DNA from: Polynucleobacter sp. MWH-S4W17
Lineage (GTDB): Bacteria; Pseudomonadota; Gammaproteobacteria; Burkholderiales; Burkholderiaceae
NCBI RefSeq assembly: GCF_018687535.1
Contig: NZ_CP061295.1
Coordinates: 868,001 to 932,000 of the forward strand
Direction: 5' to 3'
Length of the DNA stretch: 64,000 nucleotides
Below are positions 54,909 through 64,000 of this stretch, piece by piece (the first letter of the stretch is position 1; the number at the start of each line of letters is the position of its first letter). The notes below the pieces were generated by a model that was not told the DNA's origin, made no database searches, and saw only the letters and a list, made by a program, of their open reading frames with translations. The position numbers and the translations under genes are program-made.

Positions 54909-54914
54909 ATTATA
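54909..54914 (-). promoter_or_regulatory. -10 box of tRNA-Asn promoter
   Basis: TATAAT on the minus strand is a perfect -10 element about 11 bases upstream of the tRNA 5' end. On the plus strand the same bases read TATTAT 6 bases before the thiD ATG, so the element may serve both genes. No convincing -35 was found for either. Confidence 0.55.
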
Positions 54915-54919
54915 GCAAG

Positions 54920-55804
54920 ATGAAATCACTTCTTCCCACTTCTGTGCAGATCCCCAAAGTACTGACCATTGCTGGGTCCGATAGCGGCGGTGGGGCGGGG
55001 CTCCAGGCCGACCTCAAGGCGATCACCGCCCTTGGTGGCTACGGCATGTCAGTCATTACGGCAATTACCGCCCAAAATACCTTGGGTGTAACGCGTATTC
55101 AGGATGTAGATCTTGATGTGGTTGAAGCCCAGATCGACGCTGTTTTAATGGATATTGGCGCCGATATAGTCAAAATCGGTATGTTGGCCAGCCCAGAAAT
55201 AGTCCGCACAGTTGCTAAATCGTTACGCAAACACGGCGTTAAGCGGATTGTTCTAGATCCTGTTTTGCGCGCTACTTCTGGTGCAAGCTTAGGTGGCGAC
55301 GATACCGCTCAAGCCATGATTGCTGACTTGTTTCCGATTGCAACACTGGTTACGCCCAATCTAGATGAAGCTTCATTACTACTTGGTCGTGAAATAAGCG
55401 GTCCAAATGATTTCAAATTGGCTGCCGAAGAATTACTCGAGATGGGCCCACAAGCAGTCCTCATCAAGGGCGGACACTTGGATAGCACGCACACTCAAAT
55501 TACCGATTACTTAATGTGGCGCTCCATGGAAGACGGTCTTGAAGTTGTGCAATCAAAAGAATTCAAACACTATCGTGTCAATACGGTAAATACGCACGGC
55601 ACTGGATGTTCTTTAGCATCTGCCATTGCTACCTATCTAGCTGATGGTCATGATCTAGCTCATGCCGTTGCTAAGGCGATTGCCTATATAGAGGCAGGTT
55701 TAGAGGCGGGACGCTTCTTGAGTATTGGCGAAGGTCCGGGGCCGCTATGGCATATGCACGATTTTTATCCAACTTCATTGCTCGAAGAAAAAGGAAATTA
55801 CTGA
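54920..55804 (+). CDS. thiD: Hydroxymethylpyrimidine/phosphomethylpyrimidine kinase
   Basis: Phosphorylates HMP and HMP-P to the diphosphate used by ThiE. The 294-residue ribokinase-fold enzyme has VLTIAGSDSGGGAGLQADLKAITALGGYGMSVITAITAQNT, the VLDPVLRATSGASL region, TPNLDEASLLL, and the anion hole NTHGTGCSLASAIATYLA. It is the only thiamine gene on the plus strand here and starts 22 bases from the divergent tRNA-Asn. Confidence 0.95.
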   Translation: MKSLLPTSVQIPKVLTIAGSDSGGGAGLQADLKAITALGGYGMSVITAITAQNTLGVTRIQDVDLDVVEAQIDAVLMDIGADIVKIGMLASPEIVRTVAKSLRKHGVKRIVLDPVLRATSGASLGGDDTAQAMIADLFPIATLVTPNLDEASLLLGREISGPNDFKLAAEELLEMGPQAVLIKGGHLDSTHTQITDYLMWRSMEDGLEVVQSKEFKHYRVNTVNTHGTGCSLASAIATYLADGHDLAHAVAKAIAYIEAGLEAGRFLSIGEGPGPLWHMHDFYPTSLLEEKGNY

Positions 55805-55848
55805 GCAGATCTGGGCTAACTTAGGTCAGTTACTAATAAATCAGGAAA

Positions 55849-56775
55849 TCACGACTGCATTAATTCTTGTAAGTATTTGACCGCCGCCTTAGGGTCTTTG
55901 GCTTGGGTAATGGCTCTCACAACGGCTACTGAGCCAACACCACTTTTTGCTACCGCATGAATGCTGTCTTGATCAATGCCGCCAATCGCTACCAGTGGGT
56001 AGTTGCTCATGAGCTGAGCATATCGATATAAACGACCTAGTCCTTGCGGTGCTGTAGGCATCTTCTTTAAATTTGTTGGAAAGACTGCGCCCATCGCAAT
56101 GTAGCTTGGGCAAAAGCGATCTGCATAAGCCAGCTCTGCATAGCCATGAGTGCTTAGTCCCAGTCTTAAGCCCGCACCCCGAATTTCTTCTAGGTTGGCA
56201 TCTACTAAATCCTCTTGACCTAAATGCACGCCATAGGCGCCAGCATCAATTGCTTCTTGCCAATAGTCATTAATGAATAGCAAGGTCTTGCTATCTTTGA
56301 CTGCTGCAACAGATTCTTTAATTTGTTTTCGGATCTTAGACTTTTCGTCTGACTTAAATCTAAGTTGTACCGTCGGCAACTCTGCATCGACCATGCGCTT
56401 TACCCAATCAGCATCCGGCATGACTCCATACAAGCCCAGGCGTTTTGGACACTCTTTAAAGGCATTGGGATTCATATTGCGAGTCCAGGGCAATAAATCA
56501 AAATGCTCTGGCCTGCTGGGCCATTTAAAGGGATTAAAGCCACCATCTTGCAATGTCATGCGTGACCATGCCTTACCCAGAATTCTGGCATCAGACTCGA
56601 TAAATCCCATTTCAATGGCAGCTAGTGCGCCTGCCAATTCGTAGTGATCGACGGCTGCTTCGTTATCAATCAGTGGAGGCGGAGAGTTCAGACTAAAGGT
56701 CGGAATCGGAATGCATAAATCTTCATTGCGATGTGCGGCAACGATTTGATCAGCAAGGTCACGAATGAGGCTCAT
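55849..56775 (-). CDS. thiE: Thiamine-phosphate synthase with N-terminal extension
   Basis: Joins HMP-PP and the thiazole phosphate. The catalytic TIM barrel occupies residues about 110-308: LPTVQLRFKSDEKSKIRKQI, FINDYWQEAIDAGAYGVHLGQEDLVDANL, LGLSTHGYAELAYADRFCPSYIAMGAVFPTNLKKMP and PLVAIGGIDQDSIHAVAKSGVGSVAVVRAI. The 308-residue length exceeds the usual ~210 residues by about 100 at the N-terminus. That extension (HYELAGALAAIEMGFIESDARIL ...) weakly resembles the last part of ThiD; a relic of a ThiD-ThiE fusion is possible. It is the last gene of the thi operon. Confidence 0.9.
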   Translation of the reverse strand: MSLIRDLADQIVAAHRNEDLCIPIPTFSLNSPPPLIDNEAAVDHYELAGALAAIEMGFIESDARILGKAWSRMTLQDGGFNPFKWPSRPEHFDLLPWTRNMNPNAFKECPKRLGLYGVMPDADWVKRMVDAELPTVQLRFKSDEKSKIRKQIKESVAAVKDSKTLLFINDYWQEAIDAGAYGVHLGQEDLVDANLEEIRGAGLRLGLSTHGYAELAYADRFCPSYIAMGAVFPTNLKKMPTAPQGLGRLYRYAQLMSNYPLVAIGGIDQDSIHAVAKSGVGSVAVVRAITQAKDPKAAVKYLQELMQS

Positions 56776-56810
56776 GAGTTCAGTGTACTTAACTTAGTGT
56801 CCTGTTGCGA

Positions 56811-57629
56811 CTACGATTGATGCCAAAACGGAGTACCCACCAAAGGCGTGCTTGCTTGAGCAGACTCTTGAGGCTTCATGGCGCCCGATAAGAAGGTGGC
56901 ACGACCTGCATCAACCGCCATAGCAAAGGCTTTGGCCATTACCACAGGATCATCCGCCAAGGCTACTGCGGTATTGAGTAGTACACCATCAAACCCCCAT
57001 TCCATGACGGTGCAGGCATGAGAAGGAAGTCCTAGACCAGCATCCACCAAGAGCGGAACTTTTAATCGGTCGCGCAACAGTTTCATGGCATAGGGATTTA
57101 AAGGCCCCTGTCCGGTACCAATTGGAGCCGCCCAAGGCATGACTGCTTGGCAACCGACATCAACCAGACGTTGGCACAAAATGAGATCCTCCGTGCAATA
57201 CGGCAGAACCTTAAAGCCATCTTTAATCAGAGTCTCTGCTGTCTGCACTAAGCGCAAGACATCTGGTTGCAAAGTGTAATCATCGCCAATGAGCTCCAAC
57301 TTGATCCAATCGGTTTCAAACACTTCACGCGCCATTTGCGCGGTGGTAATGACTTCTTGTGGGCTATGGCAACCAGCGGTATTTGGTAAAACGGGAACTG
57401 CCATCTTTTTGAGCAAATCCCAAAAGCCGCTATGCGCTTCAGCGGTTGATGTTCCCTGGCGACGCAAACTTACGGTAATCATGCCAGGGTTAGATGCCTC
57501 TACTGAGTTCTCAAGCACCTGTGGAGAAGGGTAGCGTGAGGTTCCTAATAGCAAACGGCTCGCAAAGCTCTCGCCATATAAGACAAGTGTGTCTGCGCTA
57601 TTGAGGTTATTAGGTAAAGGAGCGTTCAT
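56811..57629 (-). CDS. thiG: Thiazole synthase
   Basis: Forms the thiazole phosphate from DXP, dehydroglycine and ThiS-thiocarboxylate. The 272-residue TIM barrel has ADTLVLYGESFASRLLLGTSRYPS, WIKLELIGDDYTLQPD with the Schiff-base lysine, VLPYCTEDLILCQRL, and PLLVDAGLGLPSHACTVMEWGFDGVLLNTAVALADDPV. It is in the order thiO-thiS-thiG-thiE and starts 21 bases after thiS. Confidence 0.95.
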   Translation of the reverse strand: MNAPLPNNLNSADTLVLYGESFASRLLLGTSRYPSPQVLENSVEASNPGMITVSLRRQGTSTAEAHSGFWDLLKKMAVPVLPNTAGCHSPQEVITTAQMAREVFETDWIKLELIGDDYTLQPDVLRLVQTAETLIKDGFKVLPYCTEDLILCQRLVDVGCQAVMPWAAPIGTGQGPLNPYAMKLLRDRLKVPLLVDAGLGLPSHACTVMEWGFDGVLLNTAVALADDPVVMAKAFAMAVDAGRATFLSGAMKPQESAQASTPLVGTPFWHQS

Positions 57630-57650
57630 AGAAAAATAATTGGTTCTTAA

Positions 57651-57848
57651 TCAACCGCCAGTAACTGGGGCAATCACTTCAATTTGATCATCCTCATTTA
57701 ATACAAAGTCTGCATGCTTAGTCTTGGGCACAAAATTAAGATTCACGGCAACAGCATAAGGTGGCTTCGCATCGATCAAGGCCAGAGCATCGCTCACCAT
57801 GCTCTTGCTGGGCAACTCATAAGCCACTTGATTAACGATTACGCGCAT
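57651..57848 (-). CDS. thiS: Sulfur carrier protein ThiS
   Basis: The 65-residue ubiquitin-fold protein ends in the required TGG, whose C-terminal Gly is thiocarboxylated. The pattern MRVIVNQVAYELPSKSMVSDALALIDAKPPYAVAVNLNFVPKTKHADFVL fits ThiS. Its start overlaps the thiO stop by 10 bases. The activating ThiF enzyme is not encoded in this window. Confidence 0.94.
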   Translation of the reverse strand: MRVIVNQVAYELPSKSMVSDALALIDAKPPYAVAVNLNFVPKTKHADFVLNEDDQIEVIAPVTGG

Positions 57849-58987
57849 ACCGCCTCAATCTGATTATTGTCTTGAGTCATACTCAATCCCAAATCCAATG
57901 CAGTCTTACTGGTGCCGAGCTCTATAAGTTCCAATGCGCAGTCAAGCACTGCAGGAGAAATCATAAAACCATGGCGATATAGACCATTGATCATGATCAA
58001 ATCAGATAGCCCTGTATCCCTTTGTGATTGAATTTCTGGAAGATTATTTTTTAAAGTAGGGCGACACTGCGTTGCCATCTCTAAAATACGTGCCTCAGCA
58101 AACCCACTATGAACGGTATAGACGGCGCTGAGCAATTCCATAGCAGAGCGTACGCTCATTTCTGACAAGTCATCAGACTCAATCTCCGTTGCACCCACCA
58201 CATAAATATCATTTTCTTTAGGGGCAATATAAATCGGGTAGCGTGGATGGATTAAGCGCGTAGGACGATGCAACTTCACTTCTGGCGCATAGAGTCGAAT
58301 GACCTCACCACGAACACCACGCAAGCTATTGGGCTTGTCACCAAATGACCAAGCTTCTTTAGCTCCCGTACCGCGGCAATCAATTACGGCCTTATAGCCT
58401 GTCTTTTTGCGCAATTCGGTTGGGTCGATTTCGGTATGCCAGTGGCAATTGACCTTCAATAGCGTTAACTCACTAGCGAGAGCATCCAATAGCTGGCGAT
58501 TATCCAATTGCCCCTCATTGGGTAAGTACAGTCCCTGAGTAAAGCGATCGGCAACACCAGGCTCAAGTTCACGCAAAGCTTCATTGCCGAGCTTTTGTGG
58601 CGCACTGAGATCAGCGTTCGCGCGACAGTTCCTCTCTAAATGAGCAGTAAAGCGTTCGGCTTCACTGGCATCTTGGCGATGCCACAAAATCAAAGTGCCA
58701 TCTTGCTGAAAGTAAACCGGATTAGACAAATCAGCAATAAGCTCCTTCCAGCGGGGCAAGCTATGCAAACCCATGCGAACTACTGAATCTTCAGTAATGG
58801 CAGATTCAGCTAATGGCGACAACATCGCTGCAGCAATGCGCGCAGCAGCATGAGCACCATCAGGGCCGCCTTTATCAAAGAGATCGACTTGAGCACCTCC
58901 TTTAGCAAGCGCAACAGCTAGCAGGCGACCCATCAGGCCGCCGCCAACAATTGCGTATTTGCTATTGGAGAAGCTTGCGCTAGTCAT
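57839..58987 (-). CDS. thiO: Glycine oxidase ThiO
   Basis: FAD enzyme that makes iminoglycine for thiazole formation, so this organism uses the glycine route instead of ThiH. The 382-residue DAO-family product has the FAD fold AIVGGGLMGRLLAVALAKGGAQVDLFDKGGPDG, AAMLSPLAESAITE, CRGTGAKEAWSFG, RGVRGEVIRLYAPE and the C-terminal MINGLYRHGFMISPAV. It overlaps thiS and starts 23 bases after thiC. Confidence 0.93.
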   Translation of the reverse strand: MTSASFSNSKYAIVGGGLMGRLLAVALAKGGAQVDLFDKGGPDGAHAAARIAAAMLSPLAESAITEDSVVRMGLHSLPRWKELIADLSNPVYFQQDGTLILWHRQDASEAERFTAHLERNCRANADLSAPQKLGNEALRELEPGVADRFTQGLYLPNEGQLDNRQLLDALASELTLLKVNCHWHTEIDPTELRKKTGYKAVIDCRGTGAKEAWSFGDKPNSLRGVRGEVIRLYAPEVKLHRPTRLIHPRYPIYIAPKENDIYVVGATEIESDDLSEMSVRSAMELLSAVYTVHSGFAEARILEMATQCRPTLKNNLPEIQSQRDTGLSDLIMINGLYRHGFMISPAVLDCALELIELGTSKTALDLGLSMTQDNNQIEAVCA

Positions 58988-59009
58988 ATTTATCTTTTAG
59001 CTAGTTGGC

Positions 59010-60968
<1,959 letters not shown>

Positions 60969-60997
60969 TTAGATGGACGAAACCGGGTGTCGGTCTG

Positions 60998-61092
60998 ATG
61001 TAACTCCCCACGCCAGCATTACCTGGATCGGGTTCTAGGGTCTTTCTCAGCGCCTTCTAGCAAAACTGCTATGAAGGGCACCCCTGTTTCAT
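60998..61092 (-). promoter_or_regulatory. TPP riboswitch
   Basis: On the minus strand the thi-box is complete: GGGGTGCCCTTC at the 5' side, then GGCGCTGAGAAAGACCC, GAACCCGATCCAGGTAATGCTGGCGTGGGGAG. The conserved CUGAGA and the ACCUGAUC/UAAU/GGCG elements are readable, and the region lies 48 bases upstream of the thiC start. No terminator with a T-run follows, so translational control (masking of AGGAG) is more likely than attenuation. Confidence 0.95.
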
Positions 61093-61180
61093 CCTTAAGA
61101 TGAATTTAACCACGAATTGACGGTTTAAGGCATGACGCTAGTCAACCAGCAGCCCTGATGCGCTAAACAAGGCGAATACC

Positions 61181-62014
61181 CTATTTATTGCGGCGCAATA
61201 TGAAGTCAGCCGTAACAAAAGCAGCATCAGAGGTAAATTCATCAGCCAGGATTCTGGCGGCAGCCTCTGGCAGGGAGATTTCAATAAAGCCACTGACTTC
61301 ACCATCATGATTGGTAGGGATAAAGTTGTCAGCCAACTCTAAATCGTATACATATAGCTGCTCATCATGAAAGCCTCGACCGGATATTGGGCGGCGCATA
61401 TGAATACGACCCACAGGCTCAATTTGATCGGAGATTTGCTCAGGTACGCCAGCTTCTTCCCAAAGCTCACGACGAGCGCTAACCCAGGGTGTTTCATCGG
61501 CTGTAATGCCGCCGGCTGCCAAGTTGTCTAGCTTACCTGGATCCGTTGGCTTGGTTTCACTGCGTCTACCCAACCAAATGGTATTGCCGCGGGTGTAACC
61601 ATTGATATGCGTTGCCATGCTCCGAAAACCAAAGGTACGAAACGCAGCACGCTCCATGCGAAAGTATTTGTGACCATTTAGATCAGCCCAAGCAAAGTCT
61701 TCGTTACGCCAGCCTGGAATAAATCCACCCAGTCTCATGCGATTGGCTAACTGATAAAGACTATTGGATAAATCTCTAGGTTTGCCTAATTGAATGGTGA
61801 GCTTGTCATGACCCATGGCAATCAGTGCAATGGATTCTTTTTGTAAAGACTCTTGCAGATAAGGAATAAATTCTGGATTGAGGTGGCCAATGAGTTGCTC
61901 ACCTGTTGCGCCGCGGGATAAATAAATCGGCAGGTATTCCGCAGGAGCAGAGCGCGCCGTGTTTTGGAGCATTTCCTCAAGGGCGGCTAGCGTACTGGTT
62001 GAGAGACTGGTCAT
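61181..62014 (-). CDS. DUF4743-type Nudix hydrolase
   Basis: The 277-residue protein has a Nudix box (GGITADETPWVSARRELWEEAGV, about residues 168-190) behind a DUF4743-like N-terminal domain (FAWADLNGHKYFRMERAAFRTFGFRSMATHINGY). Eukaryotic relatives (S. pombe Tnr3 N-terminal half, Arabidopsis Nudt20/24) hydrolyse damaged thiamine diphosphates such as oxythiamine diphosphate; this is from the family. Its position just before the thi operon on the same strand supports the same job. It is 89 bases from the riboswitch. Confidence 0.88.
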   Translation of the reverse strand: MTSLSTSTLAALEEMLQNTARSAPAEYLPIYLSRGATGEQLIGHLNPEFIPYLQESLQKESIALIAMGHDKLTIQLGKPRDLSNSLYQLANRMRLGGFIPGWRNEDFAWADLNGHKYFRMERAAFRTFGFRSMATHINGYTRGNTIWLGRRSETKPTDPGKLDNLAAGGITADETPWVSARRELWEEAGVPEQISDQIEPVGRIHMRRPISGRGFHDEQLYVYDLELADNFIPTNHDGEVSGFIEISLPEAAARILADEFTSDAAFVTADFILRRNK

Positions 62015-62200
62015 GGTCTAAGTGTAAGGGAACTTCCGGTTCTATGTCCTTATTGGTAAAGCTCCCTAACACAAAATTTCATAAGAACTAACTTAAATAT
62101 TTATAAGTAAACATCCAAAACAGGGAAAGCTATCCTGCACACAAATTAGGCAAGCTAGGTCTGTCTATACAAATCTGTGACTTACGAAAACTTTTGAGGA

Positions 62201-62223
62201 TTTATCCACATGACCTGTGGATA
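62201..62223. other. Inverted pair of consensus DnaA-box sequences
   Basis: TTATCCACA (62201-62209) and TGTGGATAA (62215-62223) are perfect DnaA R1-type boxes, head to head with 5 bases between. The flanks 62080-62200 are AT-rich. The same bases could form a hairpin 15 bases downstream of tRNA-Arg, but no T-run follows. dnaA and dnaN are not in the window. Confidence 0.55.
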
Positions 62224-62238
62224 ACTATGAAGAAATTC

Positions 62239-62313
62239 TGGTCCCGCCGACAGGAATCGAACCTGTATCCCACGCTTAGGAGGCATGTGCACTATCCATT
62301 GTGCTACGGCGAG
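62239..62313 (-). tRNA. tRNA-Arg (anticodon CCU)
   Basis: Minus-strand tRNA, 75 nt with encoded CCA. The acceptor CTCGCCG pairs with CGGCGGG (one G-U). The anticodon loop CATGCCTCCTAAGCGTG gives anticodon CCT, reading AGG. T-loop GGTTCGATTCC. Confidence 0.95.
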
Positions 62314-62369
62314 ATGCTAAAAAATAAAAAAGTGTGCTAGGTCAATTCTAATGAATTACAAACCACGAA

Positions 62370-62513
62370 TTACCAACCACACAGCGCCCATACTTGATTT
62401 GTCACTGCCACCATCATATCCGGTGCGAAGTACATCGAGAAAACAAACAACAAAGCGAATAGAGCAAACCCATAAAACATGATTTCCCCAATGCTTGGTT
62501 TTCTCTTAAGCAT
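62370..62513 (-). CDS. Small membrane protein, 47 residues
   Basis: Minus-strand reading from ATG 62513 gives 47 residues with one transmembrane helix (about 12-30, rich in Phe, Leu and Ala) after a basic start (MLKRKPSIGE), and a tail ending ALCGW. The ATG overlaps the stop of the upstream MFS transporter gene (AATGCTTAA), so translation is probably coupled. It is too short for common cut-offs. A single-helix partner of the transporter is a plausible role; no family was recognised. Confidence 0.65.
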   Translation of the reverse strand: MLKRKPSIGEIMFYGFALFALLFVFSMYFAPDMMVAVTNQVWALCGW

Positions 62514-63738
62514 TGGCCACTCTGTGAATTGCTCGCTCCTTTACGGGAAGATTAACCAAGAAAGCAAAGACGCCCAATCCAATCGCGATTTCCCAAACAA
62601 TTAAATAAGAACCAGTATGGTCAAATAAATAGCCGCCTAGGAAGGCTCCGCAGAAACTGCCCAATTGATGAGAGAAAAAGATGAGGCCAGAAAGCATCGT
62701 TAAATACTTCACGCCGAAAATTTGCGCAACGATACCATTGGTCAGTGGAATAGTTGAGAGCCACAAGAAGCCCATGATGGCCGCAAAGATATAAGTGCTC
62801 ATCGGTGTTGGTGGCAACAATAAAAACGCTGTAATGGCAATAGAACGCCCGATATAGATTGCAGATAGTAAATAGCGTTTAGGAAAGCGCTGACCTAGGA
62901 TGCCGGAGCTATAAGTGCCGAAGATATTAAATAAGCCAATTAATGCTAGGGCGGTCGTGGCAACAACCGGAGCCCCAACAGCTGGATAGGTAGAAGACAG
63001 ATCCTTAAGGTAAGGCGCCAAATGCACCGCAATAAACACTACCTGAAATCCGCAAACAAAATAACCTAGGGTCAGATAACGAAAGCTTGGATTACTCATT
63101 GCTTCCTTTAATGCCTGCTTAATCGTCTGATCACCTGGATTATGGTTGTAAGTGAAATTCTTTTCACGCAACATGAATGCGGTTGGTACCATCAAACTTG
63201 CCATCAACGCCAACATTAGTAGTGCATCTTGGGTGCCAAACATGCTGAGCAAGCCTTGCTCGGCTGGAATCATGAGGAACTGACCAAATGAACCGGCAGC
63301 TGCAGTAATGCCCATTGCCCAAACCCGCTTCTCCGCAGACACATTGCGACCCAGGATTCCATAGACCACGCTGTAGGTCGTGGCAGTTTGTGCCAAGCCG
63401 ATGAGTAAGCCACCAGCCAATGTAAAATTCATGACATCAGTAGAGATAGCCATGCCTGCCAAACCTAGGGCGTACAAAATCCCACCAGCAACCATAATTT
63501 TAAATGCGCCGTAACGATCGGCCAAGGCCCCAGTAACTGGTTGCACAGCCCCCCAAATCAGATTTTGTAAAGCAATAGTCAGAGCAAACGTTTCGCGACC
63601 CCAGCCATTGGCTGAAGTAATGGGTAAATTGAAGAGGCCAAAGCCATGACGAATACCCATCGATAGGGTGACCATGAGTCCACCATAAATGAGGACTTCC
63701 TTCATCGAAAGCCCTGCTTTGGATGTTTGTGTTGTCAT
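62506..63738 (-). CDS. MFS transporter (OxlT/monocarboxylate-like)
   Basis: The 410-residue, 12-helix transporter has MFS motif A-like GALADRYGAFKIM (residues about 69-81), N-terminal GIRHGFGLFNLPI, and the cytoplasmic loop between helices 6 and 7 (REKNFTYNHNPGDQTIKQALKEA). Helix 8-12 sequences have GQRFPKRYLLSAIYIGRS. It starts 5 bases after a CoA-transferase gene on the same strand, so its substrate is probably a carboxylate used by that pathway. Confidence 0.88.
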   Translation of the reverse strand: MTTQTSKAGLSMKEVLIYGGLMVTLSMGIRHGFGLFNLPITSANGWGRETFALTIALQNLIWGAVQPVTGALADRYGAFKIMVAGGILYALGLAGMAISTDVMNFTLAGGLLIGLAQTATTYSVVYGILGRNVSAEKRVWAMGITAAAGSFGQFLMIPAEQGLLSMFGTQDALLMLALMASLMVPTAFMLREKNFTYNHNPGDQTIKQALKEAMSNPSFRYLTLGYFVCGFQVVFIAVHLAPYLKDLSSTYPAVGAPVVATTALALIGLFNIFGTYSSGILGQRFPKRYLLSAIYIGRSIAITAFLLLPPTPMSTYIFAAIMGFLWLSTIPLTNGIVAQIFGVKYLTMLSGLIFFSHQLGSFCGAFLGGYLFDHTGSYLIVWEIAIGLGVFAFLVNLPVKERAIHRVANA

Positions 63739-63743
63739 GGTTC

Positions 63744-64000
63744 CTAGATGATCCCCTTGGTACGTAAAACTTCAATCGCTTGATCATCTAACTTGAGACG
63801 TTCATGCAAGATCTCTTGCGTATGCTGACCCAATGTTGGTGGCGCCATTCGCACTTCAGTGGGTGTTTTAGATAGGCGCATCGGACTAGCAACTAATTTC
63901 ATAGTGCCAACGGTCGGGTGTGGTACATCAATCTGTACTCCACGATGAATTACCTGTTCGTTTTCAAAGACTTCTTTGAAGTTATTGATCGGACCACAAG
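63744..64000 (-). CDS. CaiB/BaiF-family CoA-transferase, 5' end outside window
   Basis: The last 84 codons of a minus-strand gene whose 5' part lies beyond 64000. The visible tail (CGPINNFKEVFENEQVIHRGV, DVPHPTVGTMKLVASPMRLSKTPTEVRMAPPTLGQHTQEIL) is characteristic of the C-terminus of formyl-CoA:oxalate-type CoA-transferases. It transfers CoA between carboxylic acids; the substrate is not determined. It is co-directional with the MFS transporter (5-base gap). Confidence 0.88.
   Translation of the reverse strand, partial: CGPINNFKEVFENEQVIHRGVQIDVPHPTVGTMKLVASPMRLSKTPTEVRMAPPTLGQHTQEILHERLKLDDQAIEVLRTKGII

Overview
The window looks like chromosomal DNA of a betaproteobacterium of the Burkholderiaceae, most likely Polynucleobacter or a close relative. 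This is inferred from gene content and order (trpS ... dapA-bamC; cysS-alkA-accA-tilS-lysC-tRNA-Ser; a Bug-type solute receptor; a thiC-thiO-thiS-thiG-thiE cluster behind a TPP riboswitch), from moderate base composition judged by eye, and from dense packing with many 1-4 nt stop/start overlaps. No insertion sequence, prophage, integrase, rRNA or CRISPR array was seen. Three tRNA genes are present (Ser-GCU, Asn-GUU, Arg-CCU).

Layout. 1-16.7 kb is a core block: tryptophanyl-tRNA synthetase (cut by the left edge), a methyltransferase, lysine/diaminopimelate and outer-membrane assembly genes (dapA, bamC), a ribosomal oxygenase, SlyD-like and cyclophilin isomerases, cysE, trmJ, suhB, lpxH, a TPR lipoprotein, cysS, a 3-methyladenine glycosylase, accA, tilS, lysC and tRNA-Ser. 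16.9-20.2 kb holds a phosphoesterase, a hipBA toxin-antitoxin pair with visible operator repeats, and an unknown lipoprotein. 20.2-25.1 kb is a five-gene catabolic operon on the minus strand (Bug receptor, acyl-CoA ligase, short citrate-synthase-fold protein, two SDRs). 25.3-28.4 kb carries small genes (HTH/zinc-ribbon, secreted protein, Smr-like protein, YqjD/YqjE/YqjK-like trio) and a divergent adenine-salvage pair (apt and a nucleosidase).

28.5-48 kb concerns hydrophobic substrates. A MarR regulator leads a tripartite efflux pump (outer-membrane factor, HlyD/EmrA, EmrB). It is followed by an AlkB alkane hydroxylase overlapping a GMC alcohol dehydrogenase. On the opposite strand lies a beta-oxidation operon (acyl-CoA dehydrogenase, FadB-type fusion, thiolase, DUF2147, nitronate monooxygenase, crotonase) under a TetR regulator. 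A beta-barrel protein, fadD, plsC and a hotdog thioesterase-like gene follow. Together they could oxidise, activate and degrade alkanes or fatty acids; no rubredoxin or aldehyde dehydrogenase is seen here.

48.5-54.8 kb has an IlvD/Edd dehydratase, an outer-membrane channel-like protein, an unknown membrane protein, trhP (U32), an exported beta carbonic anhydrase and a hypothetical gene. 54.8-62 kb is the thiamine region: thiD (plus strand), thiE, thiG, thiS, thiO, thiC, the TPP riboswitch, and a DUF4743-type Nudix hydrolase. The right end has tRNA-Arg, an inverted pair of consensus DnaA boxes, a 47-residue membrane protein overlapping an MFS transporter, and a truncated CoA-transferase gene.

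No clearly new defence or mobile system was found. The observations most worth a second look are the citrate-synthase-fold protein with a substituted catalytic aspartate, the unlisted small genes at 3866 and 62370, the 20-bp perfect palindrome at 4060, the DnaA-box pair at 62201, and the efflux-AlkB arrangement.
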